64,000 nucleotides of DNA from Saccopteryx bilineata (Eukaryota; Chordata; Mammalia; Chiroptera; Emballonuridae), in NCBI RefSeq assembly GCF_036850765.1, contig NC_089495.1, positions 28,922,875-28,986,874 of the forward strand. Direction: 5' to 3'. The notes beneath the pieces are model-generated. The model was not told the origin of the DNA. It worked only from the letters and a program-made list of their open reading frames with translations, and made no database searches. This document shows positions 33,578-45,689 of this stretch, in pieces; position 1 is the stretch's first letter, and every line of letters starts with the position of its first letter. A program made the position numbers and the translations under genes.

Positions 33578-35081
33578 AATGATTTTGTGATACTGGGTGC
33601 AGAAGAACTTCTTAAATAAGACCCCAAACACAAATCATAATATGAAAATATTTTGTGGATTAAAATGCAGTATTTGTATTCCATGAACATTACAGACATA
33701 ATTAACAAATGAGTGGGAGATAAGATAAAGTTGTTTTCAATGTTTATAACTAAGAAGGGATTATTGTTTAGACTATATAAGCAATTTTCAAAAATAAGCA
33801 CAGTAAAATGGAAACCCAATATAAAAATAGAAAAGGGATGTAAGCAGACAATTCACAGAAGGAGAAATCTAAATGTCTAGCATACATAAAGAGATATTGC
33901 ACTTTATTAGCAATTAAATAACTGTAACTTAAGTATCAGTAAGATACTACTTCTTGACCACCCAAATGTCCAAAACCCAAAAATAAGATAAAGTTTGAAA
34001 AGATGTGGAGAAACATGAACCCTCATGCATTTTTGATGGGCATGTACAGTGATGTTTCCAATATGAAGAACAATATGGCATTACATAGCAGAAGTAAAAA
34101 TAGGTATGCTCTAAAATCCAGCAATTTTCAAACATTTTAATCTCAGGATTGACCGAAGTAGCAAGGAATTGGAGATAGCTTAAAGAGTACCATTAGGAAA
34201 ATGGACAAATATGAAGAGTGCTGTGCATCATATGTGGAACACTGTGCATCAGTTAGAAGAAATTAACTATAGGTACATCCGTAATAGAGACAGATTTTGT
34301 GTGTGTGTGTTGACTTCCACTCCCAAGTATAGCAGAGTAGTTAGGGGCAGAGAGCACTCCCTCAGAGAACAACATAGAAAACTAAAATGATAAAGACTGA
34401 AAGTGCTAAGCACTAACAAGAAATCTAAACACTCCAACATTGCTGGTGGCACAACCCCTTTGAAACATTTTGGCAATATTTACTAAAACTGAACATATGT
34501 GTATTCTGAGACACAGGTCCACTCTTAGTTACATATACACACATCAACAGATACACACATATATGTTCATCACAAGAATCTATAAGAAGGTTCATAACAG
34601 CACTACTTATAATTGTCATCAACTATTGTAGAAACAACTTCAAAACCTGTCAAGAGTAGAAGAAGTACATTTTGTTATATTTGTACAATTGAATACTACA
34701 TTGCAATGAGAATTAATGAACAACATGGTTTAATCTCACAAATATAAAGTTTAGGGAAAGAAGTCAAAAAAAGATAACAATGTAAAATTCAATATACGTA
34801 CAATTCAAAGGCACGCAGAATTAATCTAGGGTGTTGAAATGCAGAATCGTGGTTACCCTGGGCAGGGAAGGGGCTGTGACTGAAGAAGCCCAAGGATGTC
34901 TTCCAAGATTCAAATCACGTTCTGTTTCTTTGTCAGGTACTGGCTAACTTTGTTAACCTTGTAAAAATTCGTTAAGCCATGCCCTTATGAATTGTGCACT
35001 TTTGTGTATGTGCATTATATTTCAATAAAAATTTACATCATAAATACCAGAATGTTGTGTAGCACTGTAAAAAACAGAATT

Positions 35082-35404
35082 GGCCTTACCAGGTGGTGGC
35101 GCAGTGGATAGAGCAACAGACTGGGATGCAGAGGACCCAGGACGGAAACCCCAAGGTCGCCAACTTGAGTGTGGGCTCATCTGGTTGGAGCAAGGCTCAC
35201 CAGCTTGAGCCTAAGGTTGCTGGCTTGAGCAAGGGGTCACTCAGTCTGTGTAGCCTCCTGGTCAAGTCACATATGAGAAAGCAATCAATGAACAACTGAT
35301 GTGCTACAACAAAGAATTGATGCTTCTCATCTCTCTCCCTTTCTGTATGTCTGTCCCTATCTGTCCCTCTCTCTGTCTCTCTGACAAAATAAATAAATAA
35401 TAAA
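35082..35404 (+). repeat. tRNA-derived SINE, CTGACC type
   Basis: It begins GGCCTTACCAGGTGGTGGCG, with 'ggatagagcaacagactggg', 'ccaaggtcgccaacttgag', 'atcaatgaacaactgatgtgctacaac', a CT-rich tract and (AAAT)n tail. It lies just beyond the old L1 3' end. Confidence 0.93.
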
Positions 35405-35512
35405 GAAACAATTAATCCAGCTCCATGTACCTAAAGATATAAAAAGAAGAGGGAAAGTAAAATAAAAACAAAGGAGGCTCTAAGGGGAAAGAGAGTAAAA
35501 ACAAGAAAAGGA

Positions 35513-35899
35513 GCCCTGGCTGGTTGGCTCAGTGGTAGAGCGTCAGCCTGGCGTGCAGGAGTCCGGGGTTCGATTCCCGGCCAGGACACACAGGAGAAGC
35601 ACCCATCTGCTTCTCCACTCTTCCCCCTCTCCTTCCTCTCTGTCTCTCTCTTCCCTTCCCGCAGCCAAGGCTCCATTGGAGCAAAGTTGGCCCAGGCACT
35701 GAGGATGGCTCTGTGGCCTCTGCCTCAGGTGCTAGAATGGCTCTGGTTGCAACAGAGTGATGCCCCAGATGGGCAGATCATCGCCCCCTGGTGGGCATGC
35801 CGGGTGGATCCAGGTCGGGCACATGCAGGAGTCTGACTGCCTCTCCATTTCCAACTTCAGAAAAATACAAAAAAAAAAACCCAAACAAACAAACAAACA
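35513..35899 (+). repeat. Young tRNA-derived SINE, CCCTGGCC type
   Basis: A perfect 16-bp target duplication, AAAAACAAGAAAAGGA, lies at 35,497-35,512 and 35,900-35,915. Full-length body with A and B boxes; A-rich tail with ACAA repeats. Confidence 0.95.
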
Positions 35900-36130
35900 A
35901 AAAACAAGAAAAGGAAAAGAGAGGGAAGTCTACTTGGACTCTATATGTCTAATCAGTAGTTTAAAAATAGAGCACCCAGGTAAATGAGGTATAAAACAAT
36001 ACTTACAGAACTGAAGGTTTTTTAAGCATGGGACTCTATTGCTGCCACCACCATTAATCCCTTTCACTAAAGAATCAGATTTCACAGTGCAAGGAGGAAC
36101 ATAATAATTATTGTACGAGTAGTTTTAAAA

Positions 36131-36340
36131 ATGAGAAAGAGAAAGAAAAAGAAAAAGAGGAGTGAAGGAGGAAGGAGGCAGAGAGAAAGGGAGAAAAAAA
36201 GAAAGGAAAAAAGGAAGGGAAGAAAGGAGGGAGGGAGGGAGGGAGGGAGGAAGGAAGAAAGAAAGGGAGGGAAGGAGGGAGGGAGGGAGGGAGGGAGGGA
36301 GGGAGGAAGGAAGGAAGGAAGGAAGGAAGGAAGGAAGGAA
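36131..36340 (+). repeat. Polypurine GGAA/GGGA microsatellite array
   Basis: A 210-bp purine-only plus strand of GAAA, GGGA and GGAA units in blocks, ending in a pure (GGAA) run at 36,306-36,340. It generates artefactual Pro/Ser/Leu-rich open frames on the minus strand and Lys/Glu/Gly-rich ones on the plus. Confidence 0.97.
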
Positions 36341-36500
36341 GGAGAGTACAAACACAGTCCCCCACTCCAACAAATTATGTAGTTGAATTTCCCACATTGG
36401 AGAAATCACAGGGATGAAACCCTTCAGAGCTGTCTCCTCCTCTCCAATTCTAGGTCACATGCACCACACTCCAGCTCTATATTGTCTGCACAGGTCTGTG
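36341..36500. repeat. Mosaic island: two duplicated segments of nearby DNA
   Basis: The left part, 36,341-36,414, is an inverted copy of 37,921-37,996 (for example 'acaaacacagtcccccactc' here against 'gagtgggggactgtgtttgt' there). The right part, about 36,417-36,500, is a direct copy of about 37,502-37,585 ('ccacactccagctctatatt' in both). Both copies are about 90% alike by eye. The island sits precisely between two polypurine arrays and is not a recognised transposon. Confidence 0.88.
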
Positions 36501-36731
36501 AAGGAAGGAAGGAAGGAAGGAAGGAAGGAAGGAAGGAAGGAAGGAAGGAAGGAAGGAAGGAAGGAAGGAAGGAAGGAAAAAAGGGAGGGAGGGAGGGAGG
36601 GAGGAAGGAGGGAAGGAGGGAAAAAAGGAGGGGAGGGAGGGGAGGGAGGGAGGGAGGGAGGGAGGAAGGAGGGAAGGAGGGAAAGAAGGAGGGGAGGGAG
36701 GGGAGGGAGGGGAGGGAGGGAGGGAGGGAGA
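36498..36731 (+). repeat. Second polypurine GGAA/GGGA microsatellite array
   Basis: It opens with a pure GGAA run (36,500-36,577), then GGGA blocks separated by AAAAA and AAAG interruptions in a roughly duplicated higher-order pattern (36,580-36,650 and 36,650-36,730). Confidence 0.97.
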
Positions 36732-38240
36732 CATCAGTACATTTGACTTCCCATGCCTGTTTTAGTCTGGGGAGCCTCCTGGCCCAGTGTTGACTACATT
36801 TTTTAAAAAGCAGGGGATGAGGAAGATTGGGTGGGCAGCACTGCTCAGTTTTTCTACAATTGGTACAGCAATGTGGACTCATTATTGGGTGCAGGCGTAT
36901 TATTTTTTCATCACAAACTTCAGATCCCTTTCTTAGTGCATAGTGAGAAACAAGATCTCATTTGGTATGAAACGACCTGCCCCAGGCTAGAAAGACATCG
37001 ATTCCCAGAATATGCACTTCATTCAGGTGTTCAGTTTTTGGTCATGGTTTTGCTTTATTTCTTTTGACCTGGAAGGCTTAATTGAAATCAAAATGCCTCC
37101 TAGCCAGACTGGGGCTGAATCTCGAGAAGGTGTTTTGAGCATGGGCTTTCAGGAGTGATCTATGTACTAGTCTCAATCAGCTTTTGCTCTTTCATTTTAA
37201 ACTCATTGTCTATTTTCATTCATTGCCCAACCTTTTCAGACTGCTTCAATCATCACAAGCATGAAGCAACAACCACTGCCACCACTGCCGCCAAAAGTCT
37301 CCCACATAAGGATAGAAAACTCAAGGTTTGGAAACCACAGCAGTGACCTGCAGCATACCAAGTGGATCATAATTATTCTTGTTTCTTTTTTAAACGAAGG
37401 CTTTAAGTGTCCAACTGATTAAATTATGATTCCTTCAGATATTTCCAACCGTTTTTCTGGAAAATCATGGCTCACTTGATGAATTTCCTGTCCCCTCTTC
37501 AAAACCCTTCCTAGCCGTCCCCTCCTCTCCAATTCCAGGTCACATTCACCACACTCCAGCTCTATATTGTCTGCACATGTGTGTCATTGCACACACACTG
37601 TATTACATGAAACTAATGGGTGCAATGGCTGTCCCACCTGCTGGACTTGAAGATTTCTGAGGGCATGACTCTATTGTATTCACTTTTGTAAAATCTAGCA
37701 CCTAACACAATATCTAGCATTTCATAAGTTCTCCAGAGTATTTGCAACACCTTTCACCACCTTTCACGATTTGTTGAATGGACTGTGGAAGTAAAAATTC
37801 ATTTAGGTGGTCTAACACAAATTTGAAGGATTTGATCCTTACCTGGCAGAGGAGAGATATTACGACCATGAAGGTGATGTTTCCAGGGCGAGGCTTATCC
37901 ATCGCCCTCTGAGGCACGGATCCCTGCGATTTCCTCCAATGTGGGAAATTCAACTGCATAATTTGTTGGAGTGGGGGACTGTGTTTGTACTCTCCCCTAT
38001 AAACAAAAAGAAGGACAAAAGATTGGTGTTTAGGCTAGAGGTTAAAATAGTGTGCAGGTACATCGTACTAGCATTATGAAAAGAGATATCACATTTCTGC
38101 ACAAAGAATCATTCCGCAATCTGCCTCGGTAAAAACTCAGCAGACCTCTCTCCCTACTCCACAGTCTTATCTCTCTTCTGCTCTTTACCTAAACACTTCT
38201 TCAACTCTTTCTTATTCGTTCTTATGTATTTTTAAAAAAT
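36732..38240. other. Unique non-coding DNA, source of the mosaic island; L2 fossil
   Basis: Holds the two parental segments at 37,502-37,585 and 37,921-37,996. An L2 3'-end-like stretch lies at 37,640-37,745 ('gacttgaagatttctgagggcatgactctattgtattc...acctaacacaatatctagcatttcataag'). No gene recognised. Confidence 0.5.
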
Positions 38241-38432
38241 TTTCCATTAATGTTTGAGAGAGAGAAGAGAGAGAGAGAATGAGAGACAGAAGCAACAACT
38301 TGTTGTTTCACTTTGTTCCATTTAGTTGTGTACTCATTGATTGCTTCTTGTGTGTGTCCTGACCAAAAATTAAAACCACAACCTTGGTGCACTGAGATAA
38401 CACTCTATCCACAGAGCCGCCCAGCCAGAGCC
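38241..38432 (-). repeat. tRNA-derived SINE, diverged
   Basis: On the minus strand it begins GGCTCTGGCTGGGCGGCTCT, has 'ggatagagtgttatctcagtgcacc', 'gtcaggacacacacaagaagcaatcaatgagtacacaac' and a CT-rich tract with a short A-rich tail. The mix of features and high divergence suggest an older copy related to the CTGACC type. Confidence 0.8.
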
Positions 38433-40273
38433 TTCTTCATTTTTAATTTACAATTTTTTGAAAGGCTTGATAATACTGAAAATTTTATTCTCATTAAATT
38501 CTGTTTCTCAGCAAGTGACTTTACAAACCTTAGTCCAAATATCAAATTCACCACTTTTCAGAATGCCTTCTTGACTCTATCCAATTTCATGGCAACAGAG
38601 CTAGATGGTACAATTAAGTGCTATTAGTTGTTCTAATTATTTTAGCAGTTCAAGATTTGCAATTTATTTTTAAGTATTATCTCATTTTACCTCATATTGA
38701 CTCTCTAACATAATTGCAAGTTTAGAAATTAATAAACTGAGACTCAGAAAGATGTAATGACTGCTCAGGATCATGGAGCTAATAAATGCAGTTTGCACAT
38801 AAATCCAAGCTTTCTGCTAACATACCATACTATATCTAATAACTGTGCTTCTGTTAACAACCACCATTCATTCACACGAGTACATCTACCTAGCCACCAC
38901 AAGAAAATCTTTATGGAAATAATACTGTAGAGTGATAGTATACCTTTATATATACTACATAAAACTCTGTGGTATAACTGAGAAGTGTAAAACCTGGCTC
39001 CTGGTGGTTGGATTGAACAATGCACTCCCGTTAGACCAATCAAACCTTCCAAAGGCAGTTCTCCCTTCCACCCTACTCTGCAAGAGGAGAAAACAGAAGC
39101 ACTATGGACTGCTTGTCCTCCAAGTGAGAAACTACATTGCACTTTGAGTAAGCATTTTGACAAAAATGACTCAATAATCTGCTCCTCTGGAAGAAACCCC
39201 CATTTTTGCAAGTAAGGATAGCAGATACATTTCCCTGGTAGATTTCAGGTTCTTCCAGTTCCTCTTTCACTGGACTGTAGAGACACACATTCTACCTAAA
39301 ATGCAGCTTCCAGATGCCAGTCTCAAATAGACATGGGTACGTTTCCTCAGAGCAGATGCTGGGCACCATGTGGGCTGATCATGTACCTGTCATGCTGTTC
39401 ACTGGGATCTAAACTCCCTTCTCAAATCCTCCGTGATTGGCCTGGGTGTGCTTGTGGCTACTTTGCTCTTAGCTCCAACTAAAGTAATCTGTGGCCTCTA
39501 GGCAATGCCTGTGTAGAAAAGTTAAGTCAATCAACCACAGCCTGACCCAGAGCCTATTCTTTGAGTCCTAGAGAGATTGCAACCACATCTTTATCTGTGA
39601 CACTAGTGACTTTGTATAATAGTCACTAGCCACTCAACTACACAATTTTAAAGCACTTCTGAGCATGTACTGTGAAGCATTCACCAAAAGAGGCAATAGG
39701 GGAGATGCTAGCCATTTTTCTTCTTTCAAAAAATACATATAAAAGGAGAAAGAACCCATCATTCATTGAGTGTCCACTATGTCAACAGTCAGCGAGGTCT
39801 TTGCATGCATCATCTTCGTCAGTTCTCCCAATACAACTGTAAAGCTGAACGTCACTTATCTACATTTTAGAAATGAAACAAATCTGAGGTTCAGAAGACA
39901 ATGAAACTTGCCTCAATTAACACAATTAGCAAGTGCAAAGCTAGGATTCAACCCAGACCTGCCCGGCTCAAAAACACACTGGGTTAAGACAGAAATAATA
40001 CACATTATTTGATGGACATGATAAGGGAGGCCAGTGGATGGACCTCTAAAACCCACTGTTCTCCTGTCTCATGAGCAAAAGGGATCCAGTTTTCACTGCG
40101 GGATCTAGGAAGGGAAAAATGCAAATGGCCAGAGAAGTGGGTCTGGATCAAAAAGAAATTAAACAACTCTCGGCCTTGCTGATGCCTAAACTCACTGGGT
40201 GAGCAAAGGGAGAGCCTTCTTCCCAGCAGGACTGAGAGTGACCACAGTGTTGATGTTTTTTTTTTTCCTCTTA
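38433..40273. other. Unique non-coding DNA with MIR fossils
   Basis: Minus-strand MIR remnants are at about 38,690-38,810 and 39,790-39,965. The rest is unassigned. Open frames of up to 146 codons lack recognisable domains. Confidence 0.45.
39790..39965 (-). repeat. MIR fossil
   Basis: 'catcttcgtcagttctcccaatacaactgtaaagc' through 'aaatgaaacaaatctgaggttcagaagacaatgaaacttgcc' and 'gcaaagctaggattcaacccagacctg' is a nearly full-length MIR in reverse. Confidence 0.75.
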
Positions 40274-40285
40274 AAGACAACTTTG

Positions 40286-40663
40286 GGCCCTGGCCAATTG
40301 GCTCAGTGGTAGAGCGTCGACCTGGCGTGCGGAAGTCCGGGGTTTGATTCCCGGCCAGGGCACACAGGAGAGGCACCCATCTGCTTCTCCACCCCTCCCC
40401 CTCTCTTTCCTCTCTGTCTCTCTCTTCCCCTCCCGCATCCGAGGCTCCATTGGAGCAAAAGATGGCCCGGGCGCTAGGGATGGCTCCTTGGCCTCTGCCC
40501 CAGGCGCTAGAGTGGCTCTGGTCAGACAGAGCAATGCCCCGGATGGGCAGAGCATCGCCCCCTGGTGGGCGTGCCGGGTGGATCCCAGTCAGGCTCATGC
40601 AGTAGTCTGTCTGACCGCCTCCCCATTTCCAGCTTTGGAAAAATACAACAACAACAACAAAAT
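40286..40663 (+). repeat. Young tRNA-derived SINE, CCCTGGCC type
   Basis: Full-length copy with a 12-bp perfect target duplication AAGACAACTTTG at 40,274-40,285 and 40,664-40,675. Intact A and B boxes; (CAA)n tail. A long minus-strand open frame of 231 codons crossing this interval (40,005-40,700) is the SINE read backwards plus flank, not a gene. Confidence 0.95.
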
Positions 40664-40675
40664 AAGACAACTTTG

Positions 40676-42754
40676 TCTGCATCATCTTCATATTCCCCAC
40701 AACCCCTTAGACCAGGCTTTACAAAATTAGGTGTGAAATAAATATTTTAGAAGGAACAAAGGATTGGAGGAATATAAAAAGCTAGCTGTTGGTGAAATGA
40801 CAAGCAAGAACAGCAGGAAAATAAAAACCAGTGTAGGCTTGAAGAGTGGTTTATCGCCCTCCCTTTGAGAAGTAAGTCCTCATTCGCAGCTCAAGTTCTC
40901 AGCCCCTTTCCTCTTCTAAGCAGTTTAGAACTCCAGTTCAGTGACACCTCATTGTCATTGGCATAGGTTAACCTCTGTTTATTCAGGTATTTAACAAATA
41001 ATAATGAATTGTCTAGAGATGACACAATTAGCAGCTCTCTGCCAGTGTCCCCACAATTCATGTGTGAGGTGATGAAGAAAGGATAGCTGAGTTTATTCTG
41101 CTCTGCTCCCTCTGAGTGCTCACTTAGGGCAACACCCCATCTATAAGAAGGGCTTAGTCAACAATGGTTTGACAAACAAGCTCCTTCTAGTGGGCACTCT
41201 GTAAATCCTACCACAGATCAAGACCCCATTAGCTCCGGCTTGCTTTGGACACCAGAAACAAATCAGCTCTACCTAGCAAGGCATAGGTGCGGTTCACCTG
41301 CGGATCCTGGAGGCACCCCTTCAAGGGCCTCTGGAACGTGCTAAGGTAACTACAGGAACATGCTCGCCACTCTTTACCCCTATCCTCAACAGGGCCATTG
41401 CCTGCTTCCTTTAAGTGGGAGTGAAGCCTGCCTTTGAATGCAACAAGAGTTCCTTGAAGCTTGAAGTGTTCAATTTTACTTCGCCATGCCCCCAGTATAA
41501 TCCATTGAAAGGGCACTGTCCTTCAGGCCTTTCAGCTGGGCTGACAGCTGCCCACTGATTAATTGACAAGTTAAAAAGATTGATTCCACATGTCAGAGCT
41601 GTAACGCGGCCAGAACAATACAGCTGTCACTTGGGCTGTAAAACAGACGCTTACATTAGCAGTCCTGAGAGAGCTGCGCACGGACACATGCACCTGCCTT
41701 TATGGAGAGCCTAAACACACAGCTACACTGAGATTAATCATCTTGAAAGCAACATCGGAAGATCAAAGAAATGTTTCCATGATGGAAATCATGGTAGCAA
41801 TGGTGCCTTGGCATGTTCTTGGTCTGCAGATGGTGCCCAGTGGCCATGCCAGGAACAGTACCGGGGACAAGGTGGGGCTTCAACAGTTGTCTGTGGTTAC
41901 CAACCACATCACCAAGCCCGAGTTACATGCACTTCAACACAGCTCTGTTCACTCATAGACAGAGCCCCATGACTTGCCTAGGACCCCATGTCTCCGTCCA
42001 GAGCTCTGCCTCCCTGGGTCAATAGCACACGCACCACCAGGCCACAATCATGCCATCTGTGGAATAATTCTGAAAGAATTATTTCAATAGGTGGATGCTC
42101 CCAACATTCCTAAAGACAAAACCTTATTTAAGCATGTCAGACACAGGAGAGACCCAGCCACCTGAAGGCCACCATCCTCCAGCCAGAGAAGCGTGGGGGA
42201 CACCTGGAACAGCTGAACAGATGTGGGCTTTCCCAAAGCTTTTAAAAGCATTTTTTTTTTGGTCTGGGAGCTACAAAAGAGAAATAACCCAACCTATTTC
42301 TTATATATTTAAAACCTAAATAACCTGAAATTGTCACTAGTAGGGCCACTAGTCAGGCTACAGGATTCCCAGGAGGAATTTATCGGGAGGATGCTGGGTC
42401 TCTTTGGATTTAAAACACCAAACCAGATCGTGCATTGTCCCCAGAGTCTGGCCCCATTTACTTCTTCCATCTCCTTCCAAACCCATGCAAGGATTCCCAG
42501 TGGGGGTATGTGGGCTTCCCTCCAGGTAGTGGGCTTCCCTTCAGGTCAGCAGTGAGCACCAACAGCCCTTGGTCAGGTTAACATCCACTCTTGAATCTGT
42601 TCAGGGCAGTTAATCTAGTGTATTATTACTTACAAGTTTCACATTCTCTAAATATCCCAGAATTTTTCATCCTGGAAATAGTACTTCTAAGGTAAAAATT
42701 TCTGATGAAAGGTTTCAACGAGAATCCTCCAAGTCCCCTAGAGTTTTTGTCCCC
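40676..42754. other. Unique non-coding DNA
   Basis: No gene or recognised repeat. It includes the candidate regulatory element at 41,520-41,730. Confidence 0.4.
41520..41730. promoter_or_regulatory. Candidate conserved regulatory element (unproven)
   Basis: TALE-homeodomain-like TGACAG/CTGTCA motifs occur three times ('gggctgacagctgccc', 'ccacatgtcagagctg', 'acagctgtcacttggg') alongside TGATTAATTGACAAG and AGATTGATTCC. No repeat sequence is visible. Motifs are seen; function is inference. Confidence 0.33.
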
Positions 42755-42895
42755 AAACTTAGCTATATATTACAGTCATCTGGGGATATACAAAATTTCA
42801 CATACTAGGACCCACAGTAAGAATGAGTGAATCAGAATTTTCAGGTATAAGATCTGGAAATCTATGTTGTTAATATGCTTCCTAATTGAGTCTCT
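42755..42895. mobile_element. MER5A-like hAT fossil
   Basis: 'ccccaaacttagctatatattacagtcatctggggatatacaaaa' to 'gatctggaaatctatgttg' follows MER5A order but the right inverted-repeat end is missing. Confidence 0.65.
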
Positions 42896-45689
42896 GGGGA
42901 AGGGCATAGCTTCTTTCCAGTATGTTCTGCAGATAGAATATGCAAAGAGCCCAGCTATCCCTCCCCTTTACATCAGAGTAGAAACGAGATGATAAAGAAA
43001 GGAGAAAAATCTACAGATTCAATCTTCACACACAACCAGCCAATAACTTAACTGAAACAGGGAGGTAGATTTGTAACCAATAGAGAAGACAGCATCTGTC
43101 TTAATACGTGATCCCAGTTCAAGCCAGTGAACTTCCTACAAGTCATGAAAGAATTCATTTTTACTACTCAAATCCCATCTCATACATATAGCCACATCCT
43201 GTACAGTTACTCCAAACAGGGCACTGTGCCACGTGCTGGCGGAGGAGAAATAGAATCTACTGTCCACAAAACACTCTCAGAGCAGATGCTATTCAGTTCT
43301 GCTATTGATCTTTCTAAGTGATACATGAGTAATATAGATGATACCAGGATGAGTCGCCTATCACTGGCATCCCTACAAAAGGAATGGGTGCCATTTCAAC
43401 CCTGATAAACGCTGACTGAGTGCCAATGACAAGCCTGGTACCACATGACAATGAATGGACACACTTCAATCTACCCACACTAGGTAGCCCTAATTTGAAG
43501 GGGCCCAAAACATAGGTGAAATGGATGCATAGGAGAAATGGTCCTCCTGGAGAAGGAGGTCAGACTCCAATGCTAGTTCTCAGCCATTGTTTCTCTAGGA
43601 CGAGTTGCTCATGAGTCCCAGGGCCGTCAGATGAAATCTCTTGTGGTTTCTTCCTTTAGCTTCCCTACATGGTCTCTGCTTTACTCAGCCCAAAGTCATG
43701 ACGTTATGGAATCTCTAACCTATCCCACAACCTGAACCTGCTCGTGAAACTAATGGTCCAGCTGCTGCTTAAAATAACCCAGAGATGGTGAGTTCATTTT
43801 TTCAGCAAGGCAAACCCAGACTATCTGCTCTTAACTCTTCACTACGTTGCATAAAGATATTTTGATGTATTATCTGATGTGGTTTATTCCCAGGAATTCC
43901 TGTCACCTGGGACCCTTCTTCCAAGTAGATAGCAGCCAAGCCTTTTCTATACCCTTTGCCTCTAGATGACAGGAATTTCCGGGAGTAAACAAAACACAGA
44001 ACAGAAGAGTAAAATTACAACTTTAAAGTTTCAAAGACCAATGTCTAGGGAGGCTATGAGGCAAAGATTTAGAAGAATATAAGATTAGTCCAAACCAGGT
44101 TACCCACACCAAACAATAAATGCATACATACATACATACATTTTCTTAAACTGAGAGGAAGAAAATCATGAGTCCAAAAGAAAATAAAGAACATATAGAT
44201 GCTGGAGAGTCTCTGAGAAGGGACTCCCACCCAGGCCAATTCTGGGGACAATGATAGGCCTTCCAGAGCAGAGTGAGAACAGAAAGTCATCTATCCAAGC
44301 CCCCCTTCCAACTCCCACTGTCTCTATGATAAAGCCAAAAGACCCAGAAAGGTCCCCAAGATCTTGCCAACTCCTGCTAATGCACGGGCAATGTGGGGGC
44401 CCTGGGGGCAGGGAGACAGGCCTCAGACAACCTCACAAAATTCCCCAGTCCAGAGAGCAGGGGAGAGTTCTCTGTCAAGCCAGTGATGTAATATGGCACA
44501 GAGAATCAGGAAATGTGACAAGACTTCATGGTGGGGACAAGGAAGACACTGGAGAAAGCTGCCTGGACAAAGACCAAAAGCCAGATGGGAATGAAGACAT
44601 CTTAATAGATGCCAACGGGGACAGATGATGGCAATCCAGAAGGGAGCTCCTTCAGCCCCCCTCTAGCCTCTGCTGTCTGCAAGCTCTCCACATTTCTGCC
44701 CTGCCCAGGGCGAGGTGGGTATGCAGGGCTTCAAACAGACTGGGGTTGCATTTCTTCAGCCCAAGCAATGTGGTATTATAATAGAATTGTTTTGTTATAG
44801 AAACATTTTAAAATTTAAATCTCTTGCACATCTGAGTTTCTGGGTTGAAATTTGTATATATTGAAACCGTTGGGAAATCCTTTGCTTTATTTGGATAAAA
44901 TTGGTCTCCTCTTCTCCCATGCCTTGCTCCTAATCCACCCTCCACCCTTGGAGGACAGACAGAACAAGCCTTCCACTGCACTGGGGCTCAAAGGGCGCTT
45001 GCAAATCAGTGATGCTCCACAACACCTTTGTTATCTGGCCTCAACAAGAGCAACATTAAAAGTAAGAGTTTGCAAAATGTTAGAGCAACTGGGCATTGAT
45101 ATGACCATAAAGCACGTGTCCAGCAGACCTGTTCTCTGACACAGCGTAGAACAATCAGGTGTTTTCAAGCCTGTGTGATGAGCTGAATGTGATAGGAGCG
45201 TCATGCTAATCATAAACACTAGAACTGTGGATTAGAGGATTGGAAGTACGAAAAAAAAAAAAAGAAGAAGAAGCAGCAAAACCTGGTCCTTTACCAGAAA
45301 TAATTTGAGAATTGAGACAGTTTTCAAAGAGAGTGACTTAACCCCCTCACACCCCACCCGTTTCTTCTCCAAAGGAAACATCACAGCTCCTTCAGTTCGC
45401 TCGCCTATGACAGGCTCAAACTCCTCCCACCCTGACTATTTAATTTCAGCTGCTACCCAGGAAATTGGGATGGGGGCTTGCAGCCAGAAGACTCCTATTT
45501 CTCCCCAGCTTTCTGCAATTTCCCAGGCCTGGAGTTCCTCTTTGAGAGGTTCTAACTGTGGCAGGGTGGCCCCGGAGAAATGTGATTTGGGTCTGAACAA
45601 GCTTTGACACAAGTCTCTTCAAAGCTTTTATGGTGAGATTCAATACAGATATACAGATCAATTATCTTAAAAGCAGCAAAGAGGCCCAT
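42896..45689. other. Unique non-coding DNA
   Basis: No gene recognised. A short (CATA)n run lies at 44,127-44,142 and an A13 run at about 45,250. Open frames of 125 codons (44,251-44,628) and shorter lack domain or splice evidence. Confidence 0.4.

Larger units (their letters stand above)
31280..35040 (+). mobile_element. Old L1, split by later insertions
   Basis: Flanking and interior pieces (31,280-31,552, 32,771-33,178, 33,590-35,040) read in L1 ORF2-to-3'-end order. Marks include 'aatgtaaaattcaaagcaattt', 'gtgaaaagatgtggag'-like sequence near 33,990-34,020, 'gaatactacattgcaatgagaatta' and the terminal block 'gttaagccatgcccttatgaattgtgcacttttgtgtatgtgcattatatttcaataaaaa'. Coding capacity is gone. 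An inverted L1 fragment and a SINE interrupt it. Confidence 0.75.

Noticed and set aside
36082..36882. Pro/Ser/Leu- and Lys/Glu/Gly-rich open frames up to 152 codons
   Set aside because: They come from GGAA/GGGA microsatellites, which lack stops by composition.
40005..40700. 231-codon minus-strand open frame
   Set aside because: It is the reverse of a young SINE plus flanks. Similar frames appear over each SINE copy of this type.
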